From Bifidobacteriaceae bacterium (GTDB lineage Bacteria > Actinomycetota > Actinomycetes > Actinomycetales > WQXJ01), in contig JAISCU010000178.1 of NCBI GenBank assembly GCA_031265345.1, positions 1 through 28,420 on the forward strand: 28,420 nt of DNA, written 5' to 3'. Below the pieces are notes generated by a model, which ran no database searches, was not told where the DNA came from, and saw only the letters and a program-made list of their open reading frames with translations. The number at the start of each line of letters is the position of its first letter. The first letter of the stretch is position 1. Positions 8,000 to 16,368 of this stretch are shown piece by piece. Both the position numbers and the translations under genes were made by a program.

Positions 8000-9139
8000 C
8001 TATTTCCACAACTCGGCCGCCGCGCGCTGGAAAGACTTCCAGGAGCGGCTGGAGCGGGCGCGCTCGCGGACCACCGTGTCGATGTAGAAGCGCAGGCGGG
8101 AGGCGTCTTCGGTCGAGTCTTTCAAAGCCACACCGAGGAACTGGTGCGCCAATTCGGCCGGGGTGACGGTGCCGTCGCCCAGGTAGCGGGCCTCGAGCGA
8201 GGCGGCGACGGCCACATTGACGGCCTCGGCGGTGGACATGGGCGTCTCCGGGCGTTTGATGACGGTGCCCTCGGCGGTGGACCCGGCCCGCAGTTCGCGG
8301 AAGGCTGTGACCAGCAGGTCCACCACGTCGCGGTCCAGCCGGACATCGGCCCGCACCGGACCCAGCTCGGCGTCCACCTGGCGGGACACCAGCTCGACCT
8401 CGAACTCGCGGTCCGCGATCGGTTTGACGGTCTCGAAGTTGAAGCGCCGCTTGAGCGCCGCCGACATCTCGTTGACCCCGCGGTCGCGCAGGTTGGCGGT
8501 CGCGATCACGTTGAACCCCGGCCGGGCGGCCACCCGCGCGTCCGAGCCGAACTCCGGCACCATCAGCTGCTTCTCCGACAGGATCGAGATCATGGTGTCC
8601 TGGATCTCCGGCGCCGCCCGCGTGATCTCCTCGAACCGCGCGACCGCGCCCAGCTGCATCGCGCGGTAGATCGGCGAGGGCACCAACGCTTGCTCGGTCG
8701 GCCCCTGGGCCAACAGCAGGGCGTAATTCCACGAGTAGCGGATGTGGTCCTCGACCGTGCCCGCCGTGCCCTGGATGGTCAGGTTCGAGTTGCCGGAGAT
8801 GGCCGCCGCCAGCAGCTCCGACAGCATCGACTTGGCCGTGCCCGGCTCGCCCACCAGCATCAGGCCCTGCCGCCCCAACAGCGTCACGATGGCGCGGTCC
8901 ACCAGCGGGTCGTCGCCGTAGAACTTCCTGCTCACGCCCAGTTTTTGATGCCCGATGACGAACGCCCGCACCGCGCGCGGGCTCAGCTTCCAGCCGGGTG
9001 GGGTAGGAGCGCCTTCGGACTGGTCCCATTCCCGCAAGCGGGCCAACTCGTCGGCGTGGCGTTGCTCGGCCGGGAGACGTAGGGGCTGGTCTTCAGGTTG
9101 GCCCGCGGATTGGTTCTCAGGCGGGTTCTCAAAATGCAC
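8000..9139 (-). CDS. yehL: MoxR-type AAA+ ATPase, YehL-like
   Basis: A 379-residue AAA+ ATPase that would hydrolyse ATP to drive remodelling with its VWA partner. Walker A is GEPGTAKS (97-104); the Walker B region is VARFEEI (166-172), with Glu-Glu in place of the more usual Asp-Glu; sensor 1 is in VIATANLRDRG (Asn216); arginine fingers are in ALKRRF (231-232). GTG at 9139 is chosen as start: GGGAGA lies just upstream, the length then matches E. coli YehL (about 362 residues, from memory), and an upstream extension reads only as a shadow of the DUF4132 gene. The start overlaps the end of the DUF4132 gene by 11 bp. The following DUF5682 gene is 35 bp downstream. AAA+ assignment is certain; the YehL subgroup is supported by the neighbours. 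Confidence 0.94.
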   Translation of the reverse strand: MHFENPPENQSAGQPEDQPLRLPAEQRHADELARLREWDQSEGAPTPPGWKLSPRAVRAFVIGHQKLGVSRKFYGDDPLVDRAIVTLLGRQGLMLVGEPGTAKSMLSELLAAAISGNSNLTIQGTAGTVEDHIRYSWNYALLLAQGPTEQALVPSPIYRAMQLGAVARFEEITRAAPEIQDTMISILSEKQLMVPEFGSDARVAARPGFNVIATANLRDRGVNEMSAALKRRFNFETVKPIADREFEVELVSRQVDAELGPVRADVRLDRDVVDLLVTAFRELRAGSTAEGTVIKRPETPMSTAEAVNVAVAASLEARYLGDGTVTPAELAHQFLGVALKDSTEDASRLRFYIDTVVRERARSSRSWKSFQRAAAELWK

Positions 9140-12100
9140 TGTGTTTCTCCCATTCTGGGTCGAAGGCGCCGGCTTCGGCGACGAACACGTAATCGGCATA
9201 GGACTCCGCCAGCAGGATCGGCGGCACCTCGCCCAAAGGCATGCTCCGATAGTCCTTGGAGTAGAAGGCCAGCTCCGTGACCGCCGCGGCGAGTTGTTCT
9301 TCGGGCACATACGAGCCCGTGAAACCGATCTCCACTCGGATGCCAGCTCCCGGCAGCTCCTTGCGGTAGTGGTCGAATCCGGCGCCGTCCTCGGCGGGGC
9401 CGCGAATGTAGCCGCGCTTGGTGGCGCGTCCGCGGATGGCGAACGAATCGGACAGCCAGCCCTTGCGGTCCGCGATCACGGTGGCGTCCGGTTGAAACTC
9501 GGGCGTGGTGGCCTCGAACTGTCCGAACAGAGGAGTGATCTGGTAGTCCTCCAGACTGGCGCGCCACTGCTCGGCTTCGGCCGGGCTGACGGTGGCCAGG
9601 TGCGCCAAGCCGACCCGGGCGTCCTGGCCGATCAGCGCGAGATCGTCGGCGGCATCGAGCAACTCCCCTTCGGCGGTGGGCCTGAACAACTGGTAGCCGC
9701 CGTCCGGGCCGGTCGCTTTCCAGACCAGGGTCGAGACCAGCTGGGCCATGACCGGGTGCCCGGCGAAGAACTCCTGCCAGTCGGGGAAAGGCCAGATCCG
9801 TTCCAGGCACATGGCCTCGAACAGGCGCGAGGATTGCAGCGCCGCCACCTGCTTCAATTCCTTCTTAGAGGTGGTCAACTGCTTGCGGGCCTCCCGCGCC
9901 AGAGCCTCTTCATCCGCAGCGCCGGGCTTGGGCAGGGCCTTGATGGGCTTGCCGTCCGGGTTGGCGAGCGTGATGGCCAGCGCCCCGGTCTTGGGCTGGT
10001 GGGCGATCCGTCCGGTGAACTGGCGCGGGCCGTAATCGAGCGTGAGGAGGCCCGAATCGTCGAACCCGGCCGTCTGGATGGTGCGGTCCGCCAGATCGTC
10101 CAAGGACCATCCGGACCGTTCCGCGATCTGTTCCGCCAGCGCCTGGGCTTTGAGGCGGACAGTCTCTTGCTTGTGCTTGCGGGCTATCGCCAGGACGAAC
10201 TGGATGGCCGCCGGGTCCGGGTTGGCGGCGGCTGCTGTGACCAGGGCTTCGATCTGGGCGCGGCGCTCAGGGAAGTCCTTGATGAAACGCTGCCCGGTCG
10301 CCAGAACATGATGTCCGGGCGCGCCCGCCGTCAACGCGAGCAGGCCCTTGTCGGCTATGGCCGAGCCCACGAGTTCCGCGGCATGGGCGGCGCGGAGCCG
10401 TTCGAAGACTTGGTCCTGGGTCTCGCGGGCACCCCGGATGGCCCATTCCTCCTTGGGGTACCGCTTGGCCCAGTCCTGCGCGCGGCGCCACTCGGCCGGA
10501 GCCTCAGCGGCGGCCAATTCACGGGCTTCTTCGTCCGGGCGCCGCAGGGTGTCGTGCGCGATCCAGGCGTCCAGGACGAAGCGCCCCAGTTCCTCCCTGC
10601 TGGGTTGGTTCAGCAACGACACGTAGATCGGGATCAGGCCCGCGCCCTGAGGGTCCTTCAGCTTGTCCGCCAGGACCACCCACCATTCGATGATCTGCGG
10701 GTCCACTGGGCCGCCGTCCTTGCTTGGGCCGCTCTCGCTCGGGCTGCCGTCTTTCCAGCGGCAAGTGGGCAGAGCGGCCATCGGGAACCACTGGAGGCTG
10801 GCCGGACGTTTACCGCGCAGTCCCTTCGCCGCGGTCGCCGCCAGGGCCTCCGGCGTCAAATGCCGCGAGATGTCCTGGCCCAGCGCGGCCAGCGCGGACA
10901 GGATTGCGGCCTGGACCGGCTCGCGTTTCTCCTTCGCCAAAGCCTCCTGCAACGGGTCCACGGCAGCGGGGTCCCCGAGCCGGCCGAGCCAGGCCGCGGC
11001 GGCGGCGCGCACCTCCTGTTTGGTCGAACCCAGGGCTTGGGCGGCCAGTCCGCACGCCCGCGGATGATGTCCAATCACTTCCTGGGCCGCTCGCCGGGAA
11101 GTCTTGGTCTCGGCGGTGGCGAATCCCGCCAGCGCCGCGAGATAACGGTCCGGCAGAACCGGAAACGCTCCCAGGATCTTCAGCGCGGTGGCCAGGTCGT
11201 ACGGCCGTTGATAATCGGATCGCGTGTTCGGTGCCATCCCCAACGAGCGCTCGAGCCAAGCCGGATTCAGAGCGAAGAAAGGCCAGACATTCTGGGCCGC
11301 ACGGCCGCGCAGACCCTCGTGGCCGAACACCCATTCGGCAGTCTTCTCGGCCGCTTCGGTCACTCCGGCCTGGGCGGCGACATCCGCGATGGCCCTCAAG
11401 TCGTGGTCCGGCCCTGCCAACCGTCGCAGGAGCCAGAAGTCGAACCGCTTCTCGCCGTGACTGCGCGTCACGCAGAGGCGGGCCAGTCCGGCCAGCGGGA
11501 ATTGGGCCAAAATGGGTATGAATCCGTCCGGCAGGCCGTCCAGTGCGGACGGGACCCGGTCGGTCTTCAGATTGAGCACGTCGACCAAGATGCGGAGCAT
11601 GGGCCGGTCGAGCCGACGGGCCGCCTCAAGCGAGTTCTTGAACCAGTGGAAGTCCGGATGTTTGAGCAGGTTGGCCTCCATTTTGGCGACCTCGCGGGCC
11701 GCCGCGGCCTCCAGCGCGGGCAGGACTTGGTCGGCGCTCGGCCCCGGCTGAACCGTCGGGAGCGGCGGCAGCTCAAGGCCGGTCGGCGCCGCGTCCGTTC
11801 CTTGGGCGGCGACCTTGCACGATGCCGCCTGCGCGTGCCAGTTGACCGGGTCGGCGGCATCGTGCGCGGCTTGGTTGTCAGTAGAAGCGGCGTCCAAAAG
11901 TTCGAGCGCGGGCCGGATGACCTGGTCATGGCGCTCGTCGCGGCCGAGCGCGTCCGCCAGGACGGGACGGCCCTCGGCGCCCAGGCGGGCGATTCGGTTC
12001 ACCAGGTTCGGCAGAGTGGCGGCCTTGGCCTGGTCGAGGGCGGACCCCAGGGTTTGCTGGCGCAATGGGGACGGCAACGCCAGGACCAACTCGATGGCCG

Positions 12101-12821
12101 CGTTCGAGGCCTGCTTCGAGCGAACGGCGGTCAGCTGGGCCAGCGTCGGCGCTAACGGCGGCAGCAATTCCGGGTGCAGAGCCAACCACCTGAGGGAGTT
12201 CGCCTGCGCCACTGCGGGGGCTGACGTCAGCGTCGCGGGCACCAGGTCGATGTGGTCGCAGACGTATTCGGTCCAGTACCTCGTCTTGGGCTCGTCGTCC
12301 TTCCAACTATTGGCGGTGCCGCGCAGGCCCAGGAACTCCCAGAAGGCCGCGAGCGCGATCCGGGGCTGGTCCGTTGGCGGGACCTCGTCCTCGGCGAGGA
12401 CGGCCTCGATGAAGACCGGCTCCCAGATCTCCGCCTCGGTGTGGGCCAGCCCGCGGGCCATCTGGATCGCGAGCAGCCAATTCGGGGCCTGGGTCGATTG
12501 GGGCTTGGGGAAACCGTAGCTGCTCGCCAGCGCGAGCACACGGCCCAGGCGGACCCACTGGCCAGGGCTGGCGAGGCGGTGGTTCTCAGCCAGAGGCTTG
12601 ATCGACTGGCGGTGCCAATAGCTCGTGGCCCTTTCCAGGAGGATCATGGCCTGGTCCTCGACCAATGCGGTGATTTCGACGGCCCGCTCGCCCCGGCAGA
12701 TGTAGTCCGCCAGCAGATTGGCGGTGTCTTGTTGGTTGTCGGACCAGCCCTTGAACAACTTGGCCAGCGGCGACGAGGCCGGTTCCTTGCCTGTGGCGAG
12801 TGCCCGCAGTCGGTTCAGCAT
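9129..12821 (-). CDS. yehI: DUF4132 (MolR-related) giant protein, YehI-like
   Basis: A 1230-residue cytosolic protein of the DUF4132 type, similar in length to E. coli YehI (about 1210 residues, from memory). The middle is rich in helical, HEAT-like segments, for example a run near WLGRLGDPAAVDPLQEAL. The C-terminal part holds the DUF4132-like region, including LDDLADRTIQTAGFDDSG and a conserved-looking end (YSKDYRSMPLGEVPPILLAE). No WGR domain, signal peptide or membrane helix was seen. ATG at 12821 is taken as start, with GTGAGG about 7 bp before it; an in-frame extension to 12932 lacks family character. It is the first and largest gene of the yeh-like operon and ends 11 bp inside the ATPase gene. 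Family members are called molybdate regulators on thin evidence, so no reaction is claimed. Confidence 0.88.
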   Translation of the reverse strand: MLNRLRALATGKEPASSPLAKLFKGWSDNQQDTANLLADYICRGERAVEITALVEDQAMILLERATSYWHRQSIKPLAENHRLASPGQWVRLGRVLALASSYGFPKPQSTQAPNWLLAIQMARGLAHTEAEIWEPVFIEAVLAEDEVPPTDQPRIALAAFWEFLGLRGTANSWKDDEPKTRYWTEYVCDHIDLVPATLTSAPAVAQANSLRWLALHPELLPPLAPTLAQLTAVRSKQASNAAIELVLALPSPLRQQTLGSALDQAKAATLPNLVNRIARLGAEGRPVLADALGRDERHDQVIRPALELLDAASTDNQAAHDAADPVNWHAQAASCKVAAQGTDAAPTGLELPPLPTVQPGPSADQVLPALEAAAAREVAKMEANLLKHPDFHWFKNSLEAARRLDRPMLRILVDVLNLKTDRVPSALDGLPDGFIPILAQFPLAGLARLCVTRSHGEKRFDFWLLRRLAGPDHDLRAIADVAAQAGVTEAAEKTAEWVFGHEGLRGRAAQNVWPFFALNPAWLERSLGMAPNTRSDYQRPYDLATALKILGAFPVLPDRYLAALAGFATAETKTSRRAAQEVIGHHPRACGLAAQALGSTKQEVRAAAAAWLGRLGDPAAVDPLQEALAKEKREPVQAAILSALAALGQDISRHLTPEALAATAAKGLRGKRPASLQWFPMAALPTCRWKDGSPSESGPSKDGGPVDPQIIEWWVVLADKLKDPQGAGLIPIYVSLLNQPSREELGRFVLDAWIAHDTLRRPDEEARELAAAEAPAEWRRAQDWAKRYPKEEWAIRGARETQDQVFERLRAAHAAELVGSAIADKGLLALTAGAPGHHVLATGQRFIKDFPERRAQIEALVTAAAANPDPAAIQFVLAIARKHKQETVRLKAQALAEQIAERSGWSLDDLADRTIQTAGFDDSGLLTLDYGPRQFTGRIAHQPKTGALAITLANPDGKPIKALPKPGAADEEALAREARKQLTTSKKELKQVAALQSSRLFEAMCLERIWPFPDWQEFFAGHPVMAQLVSTLVWKATGPDGGYQLFRPTAEGELLDAADDLALIGQDARVGLAHLATVSPAEAEQWRASLEDYQITPLFGQFEATTPEFQPDATVIADRKGWLSDSFAIRGRATKRGYIRGPAEDGAGFDHYRKELPGAGIRVEIGFTGSYVPEEQLAAAVTELAFYSKDYRSMPLGEVPPILLAESYADYVFVAEAGAFDPEWEKHSAF

Positions 12822-12979
12822 TCGGTGCCTCACTTTGGGGGTAGGGGACTTGGGGTCGGCGGCCGGGTCCGGTGGCTTGCCGCCGCAGTCGTGACGAGCG
12901 TAACGCATCGCGTTGGCTGGGGCGGCTGGCACTCAGTGTGATCCTTGGACGGCCTTGGGGCTGCTCGGGCGGTCCGGGG

Positions 12980-13495
12980 TCAGTCCTCAGCGAGTGCCGT
13001 TCGGTAGGCGGATTCGGCGCCCTGGCCGAAGGCCACCAGCACGACCCGTTCGACTTGCGCGTTTGCCTGCTTGACCGTTTCGACCGCGATTCGAGTGGCG
13101 TCTTCGAGCGGCCAGCCGTAGACGCCCGCCGAGATGGTGGGGAAGGCGACGGACCTGGCACCCAGGTGGTCCGCGACCCGCAAGGATTCGCGGTAGCAGG
13201 AGGCCAGGGTCGCCGACCTGTCGTCGCTGCTCGAATAGACCGGTCCGACTGTGTGGATGACCCATCTGGCGGGTAATTCTCCGGCTGTGGTGGCGACCGC
13301 GTGACCGGCTGGGAGCCCAGCTTGGAGCGTGGTGGCGCGCAGTTCGCGGCATTCCTTGACGATGGCCGGGCCTCCCGCCCGGTGGATCGCGCCGTCCACG
13401 CCGCCCCCGCCCAGCAGCGAACTGTTGGCGGCGTTGACCACGGCGTCGACTTCGAGTTCCGTGATGTCGCCGCGCCAGATTTCGATTTCGGTCAT
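12980..13495 (-). CDS. Macrodomain protein (YmdB/MacroD-type ADP-ribose hydrolase)
   Basis: A 171-residue single macrodomain. Family motifs are clear: RGDIT (8-12), VVNAANSSLLGGGGVDGAIH (19-38) with the Asn24 and Asp34 that bind and act on ADP-ribose, and PTISAGVYGWP (119-129), the phosphate-binding loop. Close relatives deacetylate O-acetyl-ADP-ribose and remove mono-ADP-ribose from proteins. All the key residues are present, so activity is likely. The ATG at 13495 fits the family start; no strong ribosome site precedes it. It lies 158 bp upstream of the DUF4132 gene on the same strand, so it may share the operon or have its own transcript. No ADP-ribosyltransferase is visible in the window. 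Confidence 0.93.
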   Translation of the reverse strand: MTEIEIWRGDITELEVDAVVNAANSSLLGGGGVDGAIHRAGGPAIVKECRELRATTLQAGLPAGHAVATTAGELPARWVIHTVGPVYSSSDDRSATLASCYRESLRVADHLGARSVAFPTISAGVYGWPLEDATRIAVETVKQANAQVERVVLVAFGQGAESAYRTALAED

Positions 13496-13653
13496 CTGGC
13501 CAGGTTAGCTTCAATCGCTGCACGATGCCGCTGGCTCGGGTCCAGGCAGCCGGGCAGTCTTGCGAGTTGGTTGGGCCCGGAGCCATTGGTGCCCCTGCCA
13601 TCGTCCGGCTCGGGGTCCCAGCCAAGAAGAGGGACCGGGCGGAATCGGCCTGC

Positions 13654-13852
13654 GGTGTCCACAACTGGCTGGAACTGGAGCCGCCGCCCAATTGAAGCCG
13701 TTTCTGGACAAAGCCGGAAAGGGGCGGCGATTCCGCCAACGGGCTGACCTGTGTGAACGTCGCGGACCGCCGGGCGGCATCGGGCGCGGGTGTCCACAAC
13801 TGGCTGGAACTGGTGCCGCCGCCCAATTGAAGCCGTTTCTGGACAAAGCCGG
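13654..13852. repeat. Duplicated 64-bp element, period 135 bp
   Basis: Copies at 13654-13717 and 13789-13852 are identical at 63 of 64 positions; only GAG against GTG differs after GGCTGGAACTG. Each copy starts GGTGTCCACAA and ends TTCTGGACAAAGCCGG, so the ends are loosely inverted (GTGTCCACAA against TTGTCCAGAA). This suggests a miniature mobile or REP-like unit. The high identity points to recent duplication or conversion. Confidence 0.9.
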
Positions 13853-13867
13853 GATCGCTCTGAGATG

Positions 13868-13888
13868 AATTGGGGACTGTCCCCGATG
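13868..13888. repeat. Degraded AATTGGGG palindrome
   Basis: AATTGGGG at 13868-13875 is followed after five bases (ACTGT) by CCCCGAT, so one arm has a base change relative to the copies at 1001, 3835 and 3895. It sits 16 bp after the second 64-bp repeat. Confidence 0.7.
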
Positions 13889-13962
13889 CTGCCGACATTT
13901 CCGGCGGCGCAACCAGCAAGTCGGCTGGCCGCATATCGGTTGACGCGCCCGGACCGGGCTGG

Positions 13963-13990
13963 CCAGAAATGAACCCGGCACCATTTCTGG
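13963..13990. repeat. Hairpin CCAGAAATG / CATTTCTGG
   Basis: Nine-base perfect arms at 13963-13971 and 13982-13990 flank a 10-nt loop, and partly matching GGCCAG sequence extends outside. No U-tract follows, so it is not a clear terminator. It lies in the divergent spacer. Confidence 0.65.
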
Positions 13991-14319
13991 CTTGGCCAGG
14001 TTGTTGATAGGCCGCGTCGGTTGGTGCGCTTCGATGGTCTCGCGCGGCGGTAGCGGGCAGACCGGTGGTTTCGCCGCCGAGGCCATCCAAAAGCACGGTC
14101 GGGAGGATCGGGACCGCCAGACGCAGCGGCGGTCCTGGTCAGACGGCATCGCGCGACTCGTGGGAAGCCGGGAGACCGACGGCCGAGTCCGAATCGTGTC
14201 CTAAACGTGCCCGGATCGTTCCCAAACCGTCGCTGAACCGCAACGCGCAGAGCCCCCACAAGCGGCATTCGCCGGGCTACGCTCCGAAGGACGACTTGTT
14301 CCGACACGGAGGTGGGAAA

Positions 14320-15906
14320 GTGAGAAGCGATCTGAAAGGCATGGCACTTGCGGCGACGGCTGGGCTGTTGGTCGCGACGGTGATGACGGGCTGTGGCGCG
14401 GGCGGCAGCGACATGGGTTTGAGCACTGCCGACGGCGGCAGCGCGCAGCAAGGCCTCCCCGGCTACCCGGAACCGGTGGACGGCGGCGACGAGTACGCGG
14501 ACTGGGACGAGCCGATCGAAGGCGAAGCGGCCATCGAGAACGGCTGGGTGAGGGTGGCGGATCAGCCGGTGAGTACTTTCTCGTCCGATGTGGACACGGC
14601 TTCTTACACCTTGCTGCGCCACCTGCTCAATAGCGAGCAATGGTATGACGGCATGGAGGACCAGATTCGGATCGAGGAAATGATCAATTACTTCGATTAT
14701 GATTACCGCGCGCCGAACGCCGGTGCGGCCAGGCCGTTCAACGTGGACGTGAAAGTCGGCGCGGCGCCGTGGGAGCCGAGCCACCAATTGGCACGGATCG
14801 GCGTCAAAGCGAAAGAGGCGCGCGAGGCCACGGCGGGGAACAATGTCGTGTTGTTGCTCGACACGTCCGGTTCCATGGGCGAGCCGAACAAGCTGCCATT
14901 GCTCGTCGAGTCGTTCAAGCTGTTGGCGCAGAAGTTCGATGACCGGGATCGAGTCAGCATTGTGACGTACGCGGGGTCTTCAGAGGTGCTTCTGGACGGA
15001 GTCGAGGGTAACGCCACCAGGCAGATCAGCAAAGCCTTGGATTCGCTCCAATCCGGCGGCTCCACGGCTGGGTCCGACGGCCTCAAACGGGCCTACAATT
15101 TGGCCGCGGAGAATTTCATCGAAGACGGCAATAATCGGATTATTCTGGCGACCGACGGCGATTTCAACGTGGGTCCGTCCAGCGTCGATGAATTGGAGAC
15201 GCAAATCACCATTGCGCGCGAGCGGGGAGTTTTCGTCTCCGTCTTCGGCTTCGGAATGTTCAGCCACGACGACATGATGGAGACCATAGCCGACAACGGC
15301 AACGGCAACTATTTCTACATCGACTCGCTGGCGGAAGCCGAGCGGGCGTTGGTCGATCAATTCGATTCGACTATGTTCACCGTGGCCAAAGACCTGAAAC
15401 TGCAAGTGGCGTTCAATCCGGCCGAGGTCGCCCGGTACCGATTGATCGGCTATGAGAACCGTGTCCTGGCCAATGAGGACTTCGCGGATGACGCGGTGGA
15501 CGCCGGGGACGTGGGCGCCGGATCGACCGTGACGGCGCTGTACGAGTTGGTCCCCGGCACCGCCGAAGCGGGCGACGGGGATAGCGGCGGCGTGGACTCT
15601 GATTACCCCGACGACGGCACCTGGATGACAGTCGCCACTCGCTACAAGGAGCCCACGGGCGACGAGTCTCGGCAGGACGACTTCCAAGTGCCTCGGTCCG
15701 GGGCCAGCGTCCAGGCCGACGACGACTGGCGCTTCGCCGCCGCCGTGGCGGAGTTCGGCATGATCCTGCGCCACTCGGAGAACCAGGGCGACGCATCCAT
15801 CGACCAGGTCAGAAGCCTGGCCACGGGGGCTCTGGGCGACGATCCGTACGGTCTGCGGGCCGAGTTCGTGGAACTGGTCGGCCGCTACGCCGCGTCCCTC
15901 AGGTAG
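14320..15906 (+). CDS. VWA-domain lipoprotein, YfbK type
   Basis: A 528-residue secreted lipoprotein. The start is GTG at 14320 with GGAGGTGGGAAA immediately upstream. The signal peptide runs MRSDLKGMALAATAGLLVAT and ends in a lipobox VMTGC with Cys25, the lipid-anchored residue. After an acidic linker (about 30-70), residues about 72-160 (PVSTFSSDVDTASYTLLR) match the N-terminal domain of YfbK-like proteins. A VWA domain follows with intact metal site D181-T-S183-G-S185 and ATDGDFNVG. The C-terminal part (WRFAAAVAEFGMILR...) matches the domain that ends this family. It would sit on the outer face of the cytoplasmic membrane; its ligand is unknown. It is monocistronic, ending in a perfect hairpin 8 bp after the stop. 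Confidence 0.92.
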   Translation: MRSDLKGMALAATAGLLVATVMTGCGAGGSDMGLSTADGGSAQQGLPGYPEPVDGGDEYADWDEPIEGEAAIENGWVRVADQPVSTFSSDVDTASYTLLRHLLNSEQWYDGMEDQIRIEEMINYFDYDYRAPNAGAARPFNVDVKVGAAPWEPSHQLARIGVKAKEAREATAGNNVVLLLDTSGSMGEPNKLPLLVESFKLLAQKFDDRDRVSIVTYAGSSEVLLDGVEGNATRQISKALDSLQSGGSTAGSDGLKRAYNLAAENFIEDGNNRIILATDGDFNVGPSSVDELETQITIARERGVFVSVFGFGMFSHDDMMETIADNGNGNYFYIDSLAEAERALVDQFDSTMFTVAKDLKLQVAFNPAEVARYRLIGYENRVLANEDFADDAVDAGDVGAGSTVTALYELVPGTAEAGDGDSGGVDSDYPDDGTWMTVATRYKEPTGDESRQDDFQVPRSGASVQADDDWRFAAAVAEFGMILRHSENQGDASIDQVRSLATGALGDDPYGLRAEFVELVGRYAASLR

Positions 15907-15913
15907 GGGCACG

Positions 15914-15953
15914 CTGGACGATGCCGCTGGGTTGGGGGAGCGGCATCGTCCAG
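15914..15953 (+). terminator. Terminator-like hairpin made of two inverted 13-mer repeats
   Basis: Perfect 15-bp arms (CTGGACGATGCCGCT, 15914-15928, and its inverse 15939-15953) flank a 10-nt loop. It starts 8 bp after the VWA lipoprotein stop. There is no U-tract, as is common in high-GC actinobacteria. The arms are two head-to-head copies of the dispersed TGGACGATGCCGC repeat, so the repeat family may have been recruited for termination. Confidence 0.65.
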
Positions 15954-16012
15954 GTCGATCGGGGACGGGTCGCAGGCGAACGGGGTGACCGCCGAGCGGG
16001 AGCGACACCAGA

Positions 16013-16120
16013 TGGGACCTCCGTCCTTGATCGGACAAAGAACCGTCCCCTGTTTGCAGCCCACGCGGAAGACGGCTGAGTGGGACCTATATCCTTAGCC
16101 GGACGCGGAACCGCCCCGTG
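16013..16120. repeat. Tandem pair of 40-bp GGGACCT hairpin repeats
   Basis: Copies at 16013-16052 and 16081-16120 share TGGGACCT, TCCTT, CGGAC, GAACCG and CCC in the same spacing, about 70 percent identical, with period 68. The first can fold with GGGAC against GTCCC and an inner GTCC/GGAC stem. The layout resembles REP-type hairpins. They occupy the gap of 462 bp between the VWA lipoprotein and the TAXI operon; the rest of that gap shows only a 13-mer variant (GCGGCATCGTGCA) at 16200. Confidence 0.7.
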
Positions 16121-16356
16121 TCGATGTGGTGTTGGTCACATTCCAGCGGCGGGAAGCCGGGCCGAGGCGCGCCCCAACTCGTTCGACGTGAAGCTGTGCG
16201 GCGGCATCGTGCAGCGTGAAAGCCCAGGTGAGAGGCCTGAACCGCAACGCGGACCGGTGCGGAGTATACCCAAAGGCGTCCGACAGGACGACTAGACGGT
16301 CAGCGGCCGGCCGAGGCGGGCGAAAGCGCTGGTCAAGGCCCCGCCGAGGGCGTGCT

Positions 16357-16362
16357 TATTAT
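16357..16362 (+). promoter_or_regulatory. -10 element TATTAT for a leaderless TAXI operon transcript
   Basis: TATTAT at 16357-16362 ends 6 bp before the ATG at 16369, the distance expected if transcription starts on the A of the start codon. There is no Shine-Dalgarno sequence before that ATG. Leaderless mRNAs are common in actinobacteria. No strong -35 box is visible; GGTCAA at 16331 is the nearest candidate. Confidence 0.5.
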
Positions 16363-16368
16363 AGTGAA

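Larger units (their letters stand above)
13496..14319. other. Gene-free, repeat-rich divergent spacer
   Basis: This 824-bp gap separates the divergent macrodomain and VWA lipoprotein genes. It holds the 64-bp direct repeat pair (13654-13852), a degraded AATTGGGG palindrome (13868-13887), and a hairpin at 13963-13990. A variant of the dispersed 13-mer (TGCACGATGCCGC) lies at 13519-13531. Open frames cross it on the minus strand, but their translation is driven by the repeats. Promoters for both genes must lie here; none could be placed with confidence. Confidence 0.6.

Noticed and set aside
8955..12155. A 1066-residue plus-strand open frame opposite the DUF4132 and ATPase genes
   Set aside because: It is a GC-driven antisense shadow: Arg/Gly/Gln-rich, no family pattern, and it covers clearly recognised minus-strand genes.
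13511..14149. Minus-strand frames across the macrodomain-lipoprotein spacer
   Set aside because: Their repeated peptides (GFVQKRLQLGGG twice) come from the 64-bp DNA repeat and there is no plausible start or family.
14065..14319. An 85-residue N-terminal extension of the VWA lipoprotein
   Set aside because: The GTG at 14320 has a strong GGAGG site and begins a proper lipoprotein signal peptide; the extension would bury it.
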